Source: Dyella sp. RRB7 (GTDB lineage: Bacteria > Pseudomonadota > Gammaproteobacteria > Xanthomonadales > Rhodanobacteraceae). Taken from it: a DNA stretch of 64,000 bases. Below are positions 1 through 8,029 of this stretch, piece after piece. Every line of letters begins with the position of its first letter. Position 1 is the stretch's first letter. Made by a program: the position numbers and the translations under genes. Location of the stretch: positions 124,001 to 188,000 of the forward strand of contig NZ_JAKWJS010000005.1 in NCBI RefSeq assembly GCF_022761115.1. The letters are read 5' to 3'. The notes under the pieces were generated by a model that was not told where the DNA came from, ran no database searches, and worked only from the letters and a program-made list of their open reading frames with translations.

Positions 1-374
1 GGCTCTTTCTGGTAATCGTTGCCGCGCTCGTCGCCGCCCCAGTACATGTACACCTCGCGCGGCTGCACGCCGCGGTACAGCTGGGCGCCGTATTCGCGGT
101 AGCTGGGTGCGAACACGTCTTCGGGCTTCATGGCGCTGCCGATGCCCACGTGCGCGGCCTCGTGGCCCAGGCAGCTGGCATAGGTGCCGAGCTTGCCGGT
201 ACGCTGCAAGGCGACCGACTTGGCGTCGAACACGCGGGTGGACAGCATCAGCTTGTACAGCTCGACCATGTGGTCGAGGTCGCTGGCGAAGGCAGGCAGA
301 TCGTCACGGACCTGCTTGCCCTCGGCATCGAGATACTGCAGGTATTCGATTTCAAACTTGGCGGCGATGGACAC
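1..374 (-). CDS. pdhA: Pyruvate dehydrogenase E1 component subunit alpha (N-terminal part)
   Basis: Leftward gene that runs off the left edge; only the first 124 codons are present, against about 360 in the family. The protein starts SIAAKFEIEYLQYLDAEG and contains the typical E1-alpha blocks LYKLMLSTRVFDAKSVALQR, GTYASCLGHEAAHVGIG and FAPSYREYGAQLYRGV. The heterotetrameric thiamine-diphosphate E1 enzyme decarboxylates pyruvate (or a branched-chain 2-oxoacid) for the 2-oxoacid dehydrogenase complex. I chose a GTG start at 374 because a GGGAG ribosome-binding site lies about 8 bases upstream. It is divergent from the tryptophan dioxygenase gene. The ThDP-binding motif is outside the window, so a branched-chain 2-oxoacid dehydrogenase alpha subunit is the main alternative. 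Confidence 0.85.
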   Translation of the reverse strand, partial: MSIAAKFEIEYLQYLDAEGKQVRDDLPAFASDLDHMVELYKLMLSTRVFDAKSVALQRTGKLGTYASCLGHEAAHVGIGSAMKPEDVFAPSYREYGAQLYRGVQPREVYMYWGGDERGNDYQKE

Positions 375-579
375 GACTCGCTCCCGGAGTGAGTAATGGT
401 GGAAATAGGGGTGCAGGGAGGTGGCGGCCCATCCAGTGGGGCCAGGCACGCATAACGTCCTGACAAGACCGCATTTGATAACAGGCGGGGATGTTGCGCT
501 GCAAGGTACAGCGCAGCATGCGGGATCGTACGGAAGCCCCCGTGACAGCGGTTACCATGCGCATTCCCCCGCTAACAGA

Positions 580-1434
580 ATGGCCATGACCCAGAACCAG
601 CGCGACCTTGAGGCCGGCATCGAACTCGACCTGAACGGGCGACTGACCTACGGCGGCTACCTGCGACTGGATGCCCTGCTTTCGTCGCAGCGCCCCCTGA
701 GTGCCCCGCCGCATCACGACGAAATGCTGTTCATCGTGCAGCACCAGGTGGCCGAGCTGTGGATGAAGCTGATCATCCATGAGCTGAAGGCGGCCGTGGA
801 GCACTTGCAGCGGGACGACCTGGACACCTGCCTGAAGATCCTGGCCCGGGTGAAGCAGGTGCAGCGCCAGCTGTTCGAGCAATGGGCGGTGCTGGAGACA
901 CTTACCCCGTCCGAGTACCTGGAATTCCGCGGCGTGCTGGGGGCCTCGTCGGGCTTCCAGTCGCTGCAGTACCGGCAGATCGAATTCCTGCTGGGCAACA
1001 AGAACGCCCAGATGCTGCAGGTGTTTGCGTATGACCCGTCCGCGCAGGCCGCGTTGCGTGCGGTGCTGGAGGCCCCGGGCCTGTACGACGAATTCCTGCG
1101 TTATCTCGCGCGCCGCGGGCACGACGTGCCGCACGCGCTGGTGGAGCGGGACTGGACGCAGCCCTATCAGCGGCATGAGGCACTGCTGCCGGTGTTCAAG
1201 CGCATCTATGAGAACCGCGCGGCGTTCTGGCCGGAATACCACATGTGCGAGCAACTGGTGGATGTGGAGGGCAGTTTCCAGCTTTGGCGTTTCCGCCATA
1301 TGAAAACCGTCGAGCGCATCATCGGACACCGGCGCGGCACGGGCGGTTCCTCTGGCGTGGCGTTCCTCAAGCAGGCGCTGGACCTGCAGTTTTTCCCGGA
1401 GCTGCTGGACGTGCGCACCGAACTGGGCACGTGA
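580..1434 (+). CDS. kynA: Tryptophan 2,3-dioxygenase
   Basis: Haem enzyme that opens the indole ring of L-tryptophan to N-formylkynurenine, the first step of the kynurenine pathway. The 284-residue product keeps the active-site residues at the numbers known for the Xanthomonas campestris enzyme: F51, H55 (substrate contacts), R117 (carboxylate binding), axial haem ligand H240 in FRHMKTVE, and T254 in the GTGGSSGV loop. This agreement fixes the ATG at 580; the open frame extends further upstream, but that part shows no family similarity. No kynureninase or formamidase is nearby. The next genes are two peptide transporters, so the locus looks like amino-acid and peptide use. Confidence 0.96.
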   Translation: MAMTQNQRDLEAGIELDLNGRLTYGGYLRLDALLSSQRPLSAPPHHDEMLFIVQHQVAELWMKLIIHELKAAVEHLQRDDLDTCLKILARVKQVQRQLFEQWAVLETLTPSEYLEFRGVLGASSGFQSLQYRQIEFLLGNKNAQMLQVFAYDPSAQAALRAVLEAPGLYDEFLRYLARRGHDVPHALVERDWTQPYQRHEALLPVFKRIYENRAAFWPEYHMCEQLVDVEGSFQLWRFRHMKTVERIIGHRRGTGGSSGVAFLKQALDLQFFPELLDVRTELGT

Positions 1435-1549
1435 CCCGACGCCTCTCGCCGCCCGCCATGGACGCAGCGCGGGCGGCCAATGATATTTCTCAACTTTTCA
1501 CCATGACGGTCGCTGCGCCATGCATCGACCTGTTTGCAGGGGACTTTGC

Positions 1550-3055
1550 ATGAACGATACCGTGACGGCGCCAGCGTCCGCGCCCGATTTTCCGCAGACC
1601 CTTGGGCATCCGAGACCCTTGTGGATGCTGTTCATGACCGAGTTCTGGGAGCGCTTTGCGTTCTACAGCGTCAGCTGGGCGCTGGCCTTGTACATCGTGG
1701 CGCACTTCTACCACGGCGATCCCGCCGGCGAGGCCTGGGCCAGCAAGATCTACGGCGCCTACACGGCGCTGATCTATGCCACCAGCATTTTTGGCGGCTA
1801 CGTCGCCGACAAGGTGATCGGCTACCAGCGCTCGATCCTGCTTGGCGCGCTGGTGATGGCGGCGGGGCTGTTCGTGGTGATGCTGCCCAGCAAGGCGTTG
1901 TTCCTGCTCGGCCTGGCGATGGTGGTGGTCGGCAATGGCCTGTTCAAGCCGAACATCTCCTCGATGGTTGGCCAGCTCTACGGACCCACGGACGATCGGC
2001 GCGATCGCGGCTTCACCCTGTTCTACATGGGCATCAACGGGGGTGCCTTGCTGGCGCCGTTGCTCACCGGCTGGCTGGCCAGCCATTTCACCGACACGCC
2101 GATGCAGGAGAACTACCGCATCGTGTTCGGCGCGGCGGGCGTGGGTATGGTGCTGAGCCTGTTCTGGTTCTGGTTCGGCCGCCGTGGCTTGCGTGGCGTC
2201 GGTCGGCCGGCGCCGGAAGCGGCCAGCCGCCTGCGCGTGGTGTGGGTGGCGCTGGGCGTGGCGGCGGCGGTGCCGCTGGTGTATCTGCTGCTGGCCTTTA
2301 TCGGGGCCAATGGGCTGCAGTGGCTGCTGGGCCTGTTGTTTGTCGGCGTGGCCACGATGCTGATCGTGGAGGCGGTGCGGCACGACCGCGTGCAGTTGCA
2401 CCGGGTGATCGCCATGCTGGTCATTTTTGTCTTCAACATCCTGTTCTGGATGTTCTATTTCCAGCTGGGCACATCCTTCAATTTCCTCGCGGCGAACATG
2501 GTCGACCGTGAGATGTTCGGCGGCTGGGTGTTTCCGGTGGGCTGGTTCCAGTCGGTGAGTCCGCTGGCGATCATCGTGCTGGCGCCGCTGGTGACCCAGG
2601 TGTGGTCGTTCCTGGCCCGGCACGGCAAAGAGCCCTCGATCCCGCGCAAGTTCGGCCTGGGACTGGTCTTCAACGGCCTGGGCTTCACCGCGCTGATGTT
2701 CGCGTTGTCCCGCCTGGTGGATGCCCACGGGCTGATCCCGTTCTGGCCGCTGACGCTTTGCTACGTGCTGCAGACCGCGGGCGAGCTGTGCCTGTCGCCG
2801 ATCGGCCTGTCGATGGTGACCAAGCTGGCGCCGCCGCGGCTGGTGGGGGTGGCGATGGGGGGCTGGTTCCTGTCGATGGCAGTGGGGGGCAACCTGTCGG
2901 GCTTGCTGGCCGGCCAGATCAGCGGCGAAAGCGGTATGACCGCCGCCTCCGCGCTGAGCGGCTTCACCTTCAGTTTCTGGCTGCTGGCCGGCGCTGGCGT
3001 GCTGCTGCTGGTGATCTCGCCGTTGATCAACCGGCTGATGCACGGCGTGCGCTGA
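1550..3055 (+). CDS. POT/PTR family proton-dependent peptide transporter, copy 1
   Basis: 501-residue polytopic inner-membrane protein of the proton-coupled oligopeptide transporter family (MFS superfamily), expected to import di- and tripeptides with protons. Helix 1 carries EFWERFAFYS, close to the family signature ExxERFxYYG but with Ser for the terminal Gly. The second PTR signature appears as LFYMGINGGA, and the C-terminal half has the ELCLSPIGLSMVTKLAP block. The ATG at 1550 has AGGGGA upstream. It is followed after 127 bp by a close paralogue; the two share the LGHPRPLWMLFMTEFWERF start and most of the C-terminal half, so they look like a tandem duplication. Substrate specificity cannot be read from the sequence. 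Confidence 0.93.
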   Translation: MNDTVTAPASAPDFPQTLGHPRPLWMLFMTEFWERFAFYSVSWALALYIVAHFYHGDPAGEAWASKIYGAYTALIYATSIFGGYVADKVIGYQRSILLGALVMAAGLFVVMLPSKALFLLGLAMVVVGNGLFKPNISSMVGQLYGPTDDRRDRGFTLFYMGINGGALLAPLLTGWLASHFTDTPMQENYRIVFGAAGVGMVLSLFWFWFGRRGLRGVGRPAPEAASRLRVVWVALGVAAAVPLVYLLLAFIGANGLQWLLGLLFVGVATMLIVEAVRHDRVQLHRVIAMLVIFVFNILFWMFYFQLGTSFNFLAANMVDREMFGGWVFPVGWFQSVSPLAIIVLAPLVTQVWSFLARHGKEPSIPRKFGLGLVFNGLGFTALMFALSRLVDAHGLIPFWPLTLCYVLQTAGELCLSPIGLSMVTKLAPPRLVGVAMGGWFLSMAVGGNLSGLLAGQISGESGMTAASALSGFTFSFWLLAGAGVLLLVISPLINRLMHGVR

Positions 3056-3182
3056 GCGGGTTGGAGGGAATTCGTAAAATGTTGCGGTGCATTTGACGGC
3101 CCAGGCGGCGGCCGGTTACACCTCCATGCTGCCCATAACCCGGTCTGCCCCCCAGGGCCGGCCCGCACCCGACAGGAACGGC

Positions 3183-4676
3183 ATGAATCATCCCTCCGCC
3201 CCGGCATCGCCGGCGCCCGCTTACCCGCAGACCCTGGGCCATCCGCGGCCGTTGTGGATGTTGTTCATGACGGAGTTCTGGGAGCGCTTTGCGTTCTACG
3301 GCATCCGCTGGGCGCTGGTGCTGTACATCGTGTCCCAGTTCTTCGGGGGCGACGCCACGGGCGAGGCGACCGCCAATCGCACCTATGGGGCCTATCTGGC
3401 GCTGGTGTACGCCGCGGCGATCTTCGGCGGCTATATCGCCGACCGGGTGCTGGGCTATCAGCGCTCGATCCTGGTGGGCGCGCTGGTGATGGCGGCCGGC
3501 CTGTTCGCCATTGCGGTGCCCGAGAAGCACATCTTCGAGCTGGGCCTGGCCACGATCATCGTCGGCAACGGGCTGTTCAAGCCGAACATCTCCACCATGG
3601 TGGGCAAGCTCTATGGCGTTTCCGACGCGCGCCGGGACAGCGGCTTCACCATCTTCTATATGGGCATCAACCTGGGCGCGATGATCTCGCCGGTGCTTAC
3701 CGAATGGCTGGCCAAGGCGGTGTTCGGCAGCAACGCCATGCCCAGCTACAAGTACGTGTTCATCGCCTCGGGCGTGGGCATGCTGATCAGCCTGGGCTGG
3801 TTCTGGGTGGGGCGCCGCGGGCTCAAGGACGTGGGCCTGCCGCCCAAGGGCGGCGAGAGCCCGCTGCGCGTGGTGGCGGTGCTGGTCGGCATGCTGGTGG
3901 CGGTGCCGGTGGTGTTTTCGCTGCTGGCGGCCGGCGCGGGCTTCCTGCAGTGGGTGCTGAGCATCCTGTTCCTGGCGCTGTCCGCGCTGCTGCTGGTGGA
4001 GGGCATCCGCGAGGGCAAGGTGCAGCGCGACCGGGTGATCGCCATGCTGATCATCTTCGCGTTCAACGTGCTGTTCTGGATGTTCTTCGAGCAGGCGGGC
4101 AGCTCGTTCACCTTCCTGGCCGACAAGATCGTCAATCGCCAGCTGGGCGATTTCAACTTTCCCACGGCATGGTTCCAGTCGGTCAACTCCATCGCCATCA
4201 TCACGCTGGCGCCGCTGATCGCCTGGATCTGGGTGGCCATGAAGCGCCGCAATCCATCGATCCCGCGCAAGTTCGGCCTGGGGCTGATCTTCAACGGCCT
4301 GGCTTTCCTGCTGCTGATGTTCGCGCTGTCGAGCCTGGTGAACGAGCACGGCAAGATTCCGTTCTGGACCCTGTTCATGGTCTACGTGATCCAGTCGGTG
4401 GGCGAGCTGTGCCTGTCGCCGATCGGCCTGTCGATGGTGACCAAGCTGGCGCCGCTGCGCCTGGTGGGCTTTGGCATGGGCGGCTGGTTTCTCTCTACCG
4501 GCATCGGCAACAACCTGTCCGGCATCTTTGCCGGACACGTCAGCGGCGAGCGCGGCATGACGGTGCCGTCTGCGCTGAGCGGCTATACCTTCGGTTTCTG
4601 GTCGCTGCTGGGCGCGGGCGCTCTGCTATTCCTGATCGCGCCGCTGATCAATCGCCTGATGCACGGCGTGAAGTAA
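3183..4676 (+). CDS. POT/PTR family proton-dependent peptide transporter, copy 2
   Basis: 497-residue paralogue of the preceding transporter. It has the canonical first signature EFWERFAFYG, IFYMGINLGA for the second, and the conserved ELCLSPIGLSMVTKLAP block in the late helices. A proton-coupled peptide importer of the inner membrane is the family assignment. The ATG at 3183 gives MNHPSAPASP, aligned with the start of copy 1; the frame is open to 3087 but the extra residues are not shared. The gene is convergent with a MarR gene, and a 28-bp palindrome separates them. Tyrosine, tryptophan and peptide catabolic genes on both sides suggest it feeds amino-acid degradation, which is an inference. 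Confidence 0.94.
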   Translation: MNHPSAPASPAPAYPQTLGHPRPLWMLFMTEFWERFAFYGIRWALVLYIVSQFFGGDATGEATANRTYGAYLALVYAAAIFGGYIADRVLGYQRSILVGALVMAAGLFAIAVPEKHIFELGLATIIVGNGLFKPNISTMVGKLYGVSDARRDSGFTIFYMGINLGAMISPVLTEWLAKAVFGSNAMPSYKYVFIASGVGMLISLGWFWVGRRGLKDVGLPPKGGESPLRVVAVLVGMLVAVPVVFSLLAAGAGFLQWVLSILFLALSALLLVEGIREGKVQRDRVIAMLIIFAFNVLFWMFFEQAGSSFTFLADKIVNRQLGDFNFPTAWFQSVNSIAIITLAPLIAWIWVAMKRRNPSIPRKFGLGLIFNGLAFLLLMFALSSLVNEHGKIPFWTLFMVYVIQSVGELCLSPIGLSMVTKLAPLRLVGFGMGGWFLSTGIGNNLSGIFAGHVSGERGMTVPSALSGYTFGFWSLLGAGALLFLIAPLINRLMHGVK

Positions 4677-4687
4677 CGCTCCGACCT

Positions 4688-4715
4688 CGTCATTTCCGCT
4701 TTCGCGGGAATGACG
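4688..4715. repeat. REP-like intergenic palindrome (possible bidirectional terminator)
   Basis: Twelve-base arms CGTCATTTCCGC and GCGGGAATGACG around a 4-base loop, with one G-U-compatible mismatch. It lies between the convergent peptide transporter and MarR genes. Its core (GTCAT..CCCGCG / CGCGGGA..) resembles another intergenic palindrome at 29485-29507. Such dispersed GTCATTCCCGCG-type palindromes are common in GC-rich proteobacteria. Confidence 0.6.
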
Positions 4716-4740
4716 AACAAAAAATCGCGACGTTCGATGC

Positions 4741-5229
4741 TTACTTCTGCTCGATCGCCTGTAGCTTGTCCAGGATGCGCATCAGCCAGACGCGTTCCTC
4801 TTCATCCAGCCTGGCCAACAGCTCGCGCTCGTGCGCGCGGGCCATCGGCGCCACCACTTCGTGCACGGCCCAGCCCGCCTCGCTCAAGCCCAGCACCGAG
4901 CGGCGCTTGTCGCCGTCGTGGATGGCGCGGGTTACCCAGCCCGATTCCACCAGCTTGGCCAGCGCGCGGCTCACGGCGACCTTGTCCATCAGCGTGCGCT
5001 CGGCCACTTCACGCGCCGACAGCCCGTCGAAGCGGGCCAGCACGGCCATCACGCGCCATTCCGTCATGCTCAGGTCGAAACGCCGCTGGTATTCGTCGGC
5101 GATGGACTGGCTCACCGCATTGGAGAGGATGGAAAGCCGGTAGGGCAGGAAGTGCTCCAGCTCCAGCGGGGCGTGGTCGGGGTGACGTTCGTCGGGCACT
5201 GTTGCGGCGCTCCTTGCAAATGGTTTCAT
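4741..5229 (-). CDS. MarR family transcriptional regulator
   Basis: 162-residue winged-helix repressor of the MarR family. Residues about 50-120 hold the DNA-binding part: LSMTEWRVMAVLARFDGLS, then the recognition helix region VAERTLMDKVAVSRALAKLV, and the wing DGDKRRSVLGLSEAG with the conserved D-x-R-x. Flanking helices would form the dimer. It is divergent from hppD with only 82 bp between the starts. An imperfect palindrome overlaps its own start codon and lies inside the best hppD promoter, so control of tyrosine catabolism together with autoregulation is likely; the ligand may be a pathway aromatic acid (inference). There is no clear Shine-Dalgarno before the ATG at 5229, and a TATAGT element ends only 6 bases upstream, so the transcript may be leaderless. 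Confidence 0.92.
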   Translation of the reverse strand: MKPFARSAATVPDERHPDHAPLELEHFLPYRLSILSNAVSQSIADEYQRRFDLSMTEWRVMAVLARFDGLSAREVAERTLMDKVAVSRALAKLVESGWVTRAIHDGDKRRSVLGLSEAGWAVHEVVAPMARAHERELLARLDEEERVWLMRILDKLQAIEQK

Positions 5230-5242
5230 ATGTAACTATAAC
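5214..5242 (+). promoter_or_regulatory. Sigma-70-type promoter of hppD
   Basis: TTGCAA (5214-5219), a 17-bp spacer, then TATAAC (5237-5242): five of six matches for the -10, four of six for the -35, with ideal spacing. It points at hppD, whose ATG is 70 bp downstream. Confidence 0.6.
5223..5236. promoter_or_regulatory. Candidate MarR operator in the marR-hppD intergenic region
   Basis: GTTTCATATGTAAC is palindromic at 12 of 14 positions. It fills the -35/-10 spacer of the hppD promoter and overlaps the marR start codon, an arrangement that would let a bound MarR dimer block both genes. The operator call is inferred from symmetry and position only. Confidence 0.5.
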
Positions 5243-5311
5243 GTCGGGATTATGAGGATGGTCGCACGCTTGGCATGGGGCCATTGAGCATCGATCCATC
5301 AGGAGATTCCC

Positions 5312-6406
5312 ATGAGCGCACAGCCCAATCTTGGCATGCAGGTCACCACCTTCGAAAACCCCATGGGCATCAACGGTTTCGAGTTCGTTGAGTTCGCCGC
5401 GCCGGCGGGGCGTGCGCACGAGCTGCACACCTTGTTCAAGAACATGGGCTTCACCGCCGTGCTCAAGCACAAGGCGCGTCCCATCACGGTCTATCGCCAG
5501 GGCGATGTGAACGTGCTGGTCAACGAAGACCCTGATTCCTTCGCCGCCGACTTCGCCAAGGCCCATGGTCCGTGCGCGGCGGGTTTTGCCATCCGCTTCC
5601 AGAAGCCTGCCGCCGAGGTCTACGACACCGTGCTGGGCAACGGCGGCGAGGCGGTGACCGAGAAGGCCGATACCAAGGCGGTGAACGCGCCGGTGGTGAA
5701 GGGTATCGGCGACTGCATGCTGTACCTGGTGGACCGCTACGGCGACAAGGGCAGCATCTACGACGGCGACTACGAGCCGATCCCGGGTGTCGAGCAGCAT
5801 CCGAAGGGCTTTGGCCTCACCTTCATCGACCACCTCACGCACAACCTCTACTTCGGCAACATGCAGAAGTGGTCGGACTACTACGAGCGCCTGTTCAACT
5901 TCCGCGAGATCCGCTACTTCGACATCAAGGGCGCCAAGACCGGCCTGGTGTCCAAGGCCATGACCGCGCCGGACGGCATCGTGCGCATTCCGCTCAACGA
6001 ATCGAGCGACCCGAAGTCGCAGATCAACGAGTACCTCGATGCGTATCACGGCGAGGGCATCCAGCACATCGCCTGCTTCACCGACAACATCTACGACACG
6101 GTGGAAGCGATGCGCGCCCATGGCGTGGAGTTCCTCGATACGCCGGATACCTATTTCGACGTGATCGACCTGCGCATCCCCAACCATGGCGAAGACGTGC
6201 CCCGCCTGGCCAGGAACAAGATCCTGATCGACGCCGATCCGGAGACCAAGCAGCGCAAGCTGCTGCAGATCTTCACCCAGAACAACATCGGCCCGATCTT
6301 CTTCGAGATCATCCAGCGCAAGGGCAACGAAGGTTTCGGCGAAGGCAACTTCCAGGCGCTGTTCGAGTCGATCGAGCGCGACCAGATGAAGCGCGGTTTC
6401 CTGTAA
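5312..6406 (+). CDS. hppD: 4-Hydroxyphenylpyruvate dioxygenase
   Basis: Non-haem iron dioxygenase that converts 4-hydroxyphenylpyruvate to homogentisate in tyrosine degradation. The 364-residue length is standard for the bacterial enzyme. Two vicinal-oxygen-chelate domains are present, and the C-terminal one has the iron triad H174 (IDHLTHN), H252 (GIQHIACF) and E332 (FFEIIQRKG), plus the FGEGNF gate helix at the end. An AGGAG site precedes the ATG at 5312. hmgA and fahA follow in the same direction and carry the next pathway steps. A strong promoter with an embedded palindrome lies upstream (5214-5242). Its own 3-prime flank holds a gene remnant. Confidence 0.97.
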   Translation: MSAQPNLGMQVTTFENPMGINGFEFVEFAAPAGRAHELHTLFKNMGFTAVLKHKARPITVYRQGDVNVLVNEDPDSFAADFAKAHGPCAAGFAIRFQKPAAEVYDTVLGNGGEAVTEKADTKAVNAPVVKGIGDCMLYLVDRYGDKGSIYDGDYEPIPGVEQHPKGFGLTFIDHLTHNLYFGNMQKWSDYYERLFNFREIRYFDIKGAKTGLVSKAMTAPDGIVRIPLNESSDPKSQINEYLDAYHGEGIQHIACFTDNIYDTVEAMRAHGVEFLDTPDTYFDVIDLRIPNHGEDVPRLARNKILIDADPETKQRKLLQIFTQNNIGPIFFEIIQRKGNEGFGEGNFQALFESIERDQMKRGFL

Positions 6407-6459
6407 GGCTCGAAGCTTCAAAACCCTTCTTCCCTCGGGAGTGGGATTGGGGGGCGGGT

Positions 6460-6591
6460 GCAGATAGGCGGCACAACGAGCGCGCGGATGCGACGCGCAC
6501 CCGGCATCTTGAATCCCTTGGCCTCAAGGTTCTGCGTTACCGGGACAGTGAGGTTTTGAAGCAAACGGAGAGGGTGCTCAAGCCATCTTGA
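6460..6591 (+). pseudogene. Remnant of a DUF559 (restriction-endonuclease-like) protein gene
   Basis: This frame reads ADRRHNERADATRTRHLE, then [20 protein letters not shown] and a stop. It matches the C-terminal third of DUF559 proteins, where a D..H......D..R...L...G..VLRF...EVL...E.VL pattern is usual. The N-terminal part with the fold start is absent and there is no plausible start codon in frame, so this is a degraded fragment of about 44 codons, not a gene. It sits between hppD and hmgA. Confidence 0.55.
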
Positions 6592-6596
6592 GCACC
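6573..6596. terminator. Perfect hairpin downstream of hppD
   Basis: Ten-base perfect arms GGTGCTCAAG and CTTGAGCACC around a CCAT loop. There is no T-run on the plus strand, so termination is possible but not proven. It could be an attenuating structure before hmgA. Confidence 0.4.
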
Positions 6597-6667
6597 TGCG
6601 AAAACCGAACCCTCGCCTTGATCCTTCTGCCGAAGGGAGCGGGGCTTTAGACGCAGAAGGCGGACTT

Positions 6668-7969
6668 ATGTCTGAGATGGTCAGCAAAGGTTACCAATCC
6701 GGTTTCGCCAACGAATTCGCCACCGAGGCGCTGCCAGGCGTGCTTCCCGAAGGGCAGAACTCGCCCCAGCGTGTGGCGCATGGCCTGTATGCCGAGCAGA
6801 TCTCCGGCACCGCCTTCACGGCGCCGCGCCACAGCAACCGCCGCAGCTGGCTCTACCGCATCCGGCCCGCCGCGATGCATCATCCGTTCGAGGCGATGCC
6901 GCAAGGGCGTTTCCACAATCGCTTCGGCGAGGTGCCGGCCAGCCCCAACCAGCTGCGCTGGAACCCGTTCCCGCTGCCCACCGAACCCACCGACTTCATC
7001 GACGGCATGATCACCATCGCCGGCAATGGCGGTGCGGGCGAGCAGTCCGGCGTGGGCATCCACATTTATGCGGCCAATCGTTCGATGGAAGGCCGCTTCT
7101 TCTACAACGCCGACGGTGAGCTGCTGATCGTGCCGCAGCAGGGCCGTCTGCGCCTGGCCACCGAGCTGGGCGTGATCGAGCTGGAGCCGCTGGAGATCGC
7201 GGTGATCCCGCGCGGCGTGCGCTTCCGCGTCGAGCTGCTGGACGAGGCCGCACGCGGTTATGTCGCCGAGAATTTCGGCGCGCTGCTGCGCCTGCCGGAC
7301 CTCGGCCCCATCGGCAGCAATGGCCTGGCCAACCCGCGCGACTTCCTTACGCCCAACGCAGCCTATGAGGACGTGGAGGGCAAGTTCGAGCTGGTCGCCA
7401 AGTTCCAGGGCAACCTGTGGCGCGCGGCGATCGACCACTCGCCGCTCGACGTGGTCGGCTGGCACGGCAACTACGCGCCGTACAAGTATGACCTGCGCCG
7501 CTTCAACACCATCGGCTCGATCAGCTACGACCATCCGGACCCGAGCATCTTCCTGGTGCTGCACTCGCCCAGCGATACCGCCGGCGTGAGCAACATGGAT
7601 TTCGTGATCTTCCCGCCGCGCTGGCTGGTGGCGCAGCACACCTTCCGTCCGCCGTGGTTCCATCGCAATATCGCCAGCGAATTCATGGGCCTGATCACCG
7701 GCGCCTATGACGCCAAGGCCGAAGGCTTCGTGCCGGGCGGCGCCTCGTTGCACAATTGCATGAGCGGGCATGGGCCGGACGCGGCCACGTTCGAGAAGGC
7801 TTCCGCCGCGGATCTGTCCAAGCCTGACGTGATCACCGGCACCATGGCTTTCATGTTCGAGACGCGCCGCGTGATTCACCCCACGCAACAGGCGCTGGAC
7901 GCTCCGCAGCTGCAGGGCAATTACTATGAGTGCTGGCAGGGCATCGTCAAGCACTTCACCGGCAAGTAA
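6668..7969 (+). CDS. hmgA: Homogentisate 1,2-dioxygenase
   Basis: Fe(II) cupin-type dioxygenase that cleaves homogentisate to maleylacetoacetate. The 433-residue protein starts with the hallmark [20 protein letters not shown]. The iron ligands are H332 and E338 in [12 protein letters not shown] and H368 in SGHGPD, the same spacing as in the human enzyme (335/341/371). It is separated from hppD by about 260 bp containing a gene remnant and a hairpin, and is followed after 60 bp by fahA. Loss of this enzyme normally causes brown homogentisate pigment (pyomelanin). Confidence 0.97.
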   Translation: MSEMVSKGYQSGFANEFATEALPGVLPEGQNSPQRVAHGLYAEQISGTAFTAPRHSNRRSWLYRIRPAAMHHPFEAMPQGRFHNRFGEVPASPNQLRWNPFPLPTEPTDFIDGMITIAGNGGAGEQSGVGIHIYAANRSMEGRFFYNADGELLIVPQQGRLRLATELGVIELEPLEIAVIPRGVRFRVELLDEAARGYVAENFGALLRLPDLGPIGSNGLANPRDFLTPNAAYEDVEGKFELVAKFQGNLWRAAIDHSPLDVVGWHGNYAPYKYDLRRFNTIGSISYDHPDPSIFLVLHSPSDTAGVSNMDFVIFPPRWLVAQHTFRPPWFHRNIASEFMGLITGAYDAKAEGFVPGGASLHNCMSGHGPDAATFEKASAADLSKPDVITGTMAFMFETRRVIHPTQQALDAPQLQGNYYECWQGIVKHFTGK

Positions 7970-8029
7970 GCACCGCATCCATCAAGCATGAAAGGGCTGC
8001 AGCGAAGGCGCAGCCCACGGAGTAGAGGC

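Noticed and set aside
1490-3043. 517-codon leftward open frame opposite the first peptide transporter (a similar one lies at 3027-4538)
   Set aside because: Antisense frame created by high third-position GC: extremely rich in His, Gln and Arg, with no domain. The plus-strand transporter is unambiguous.
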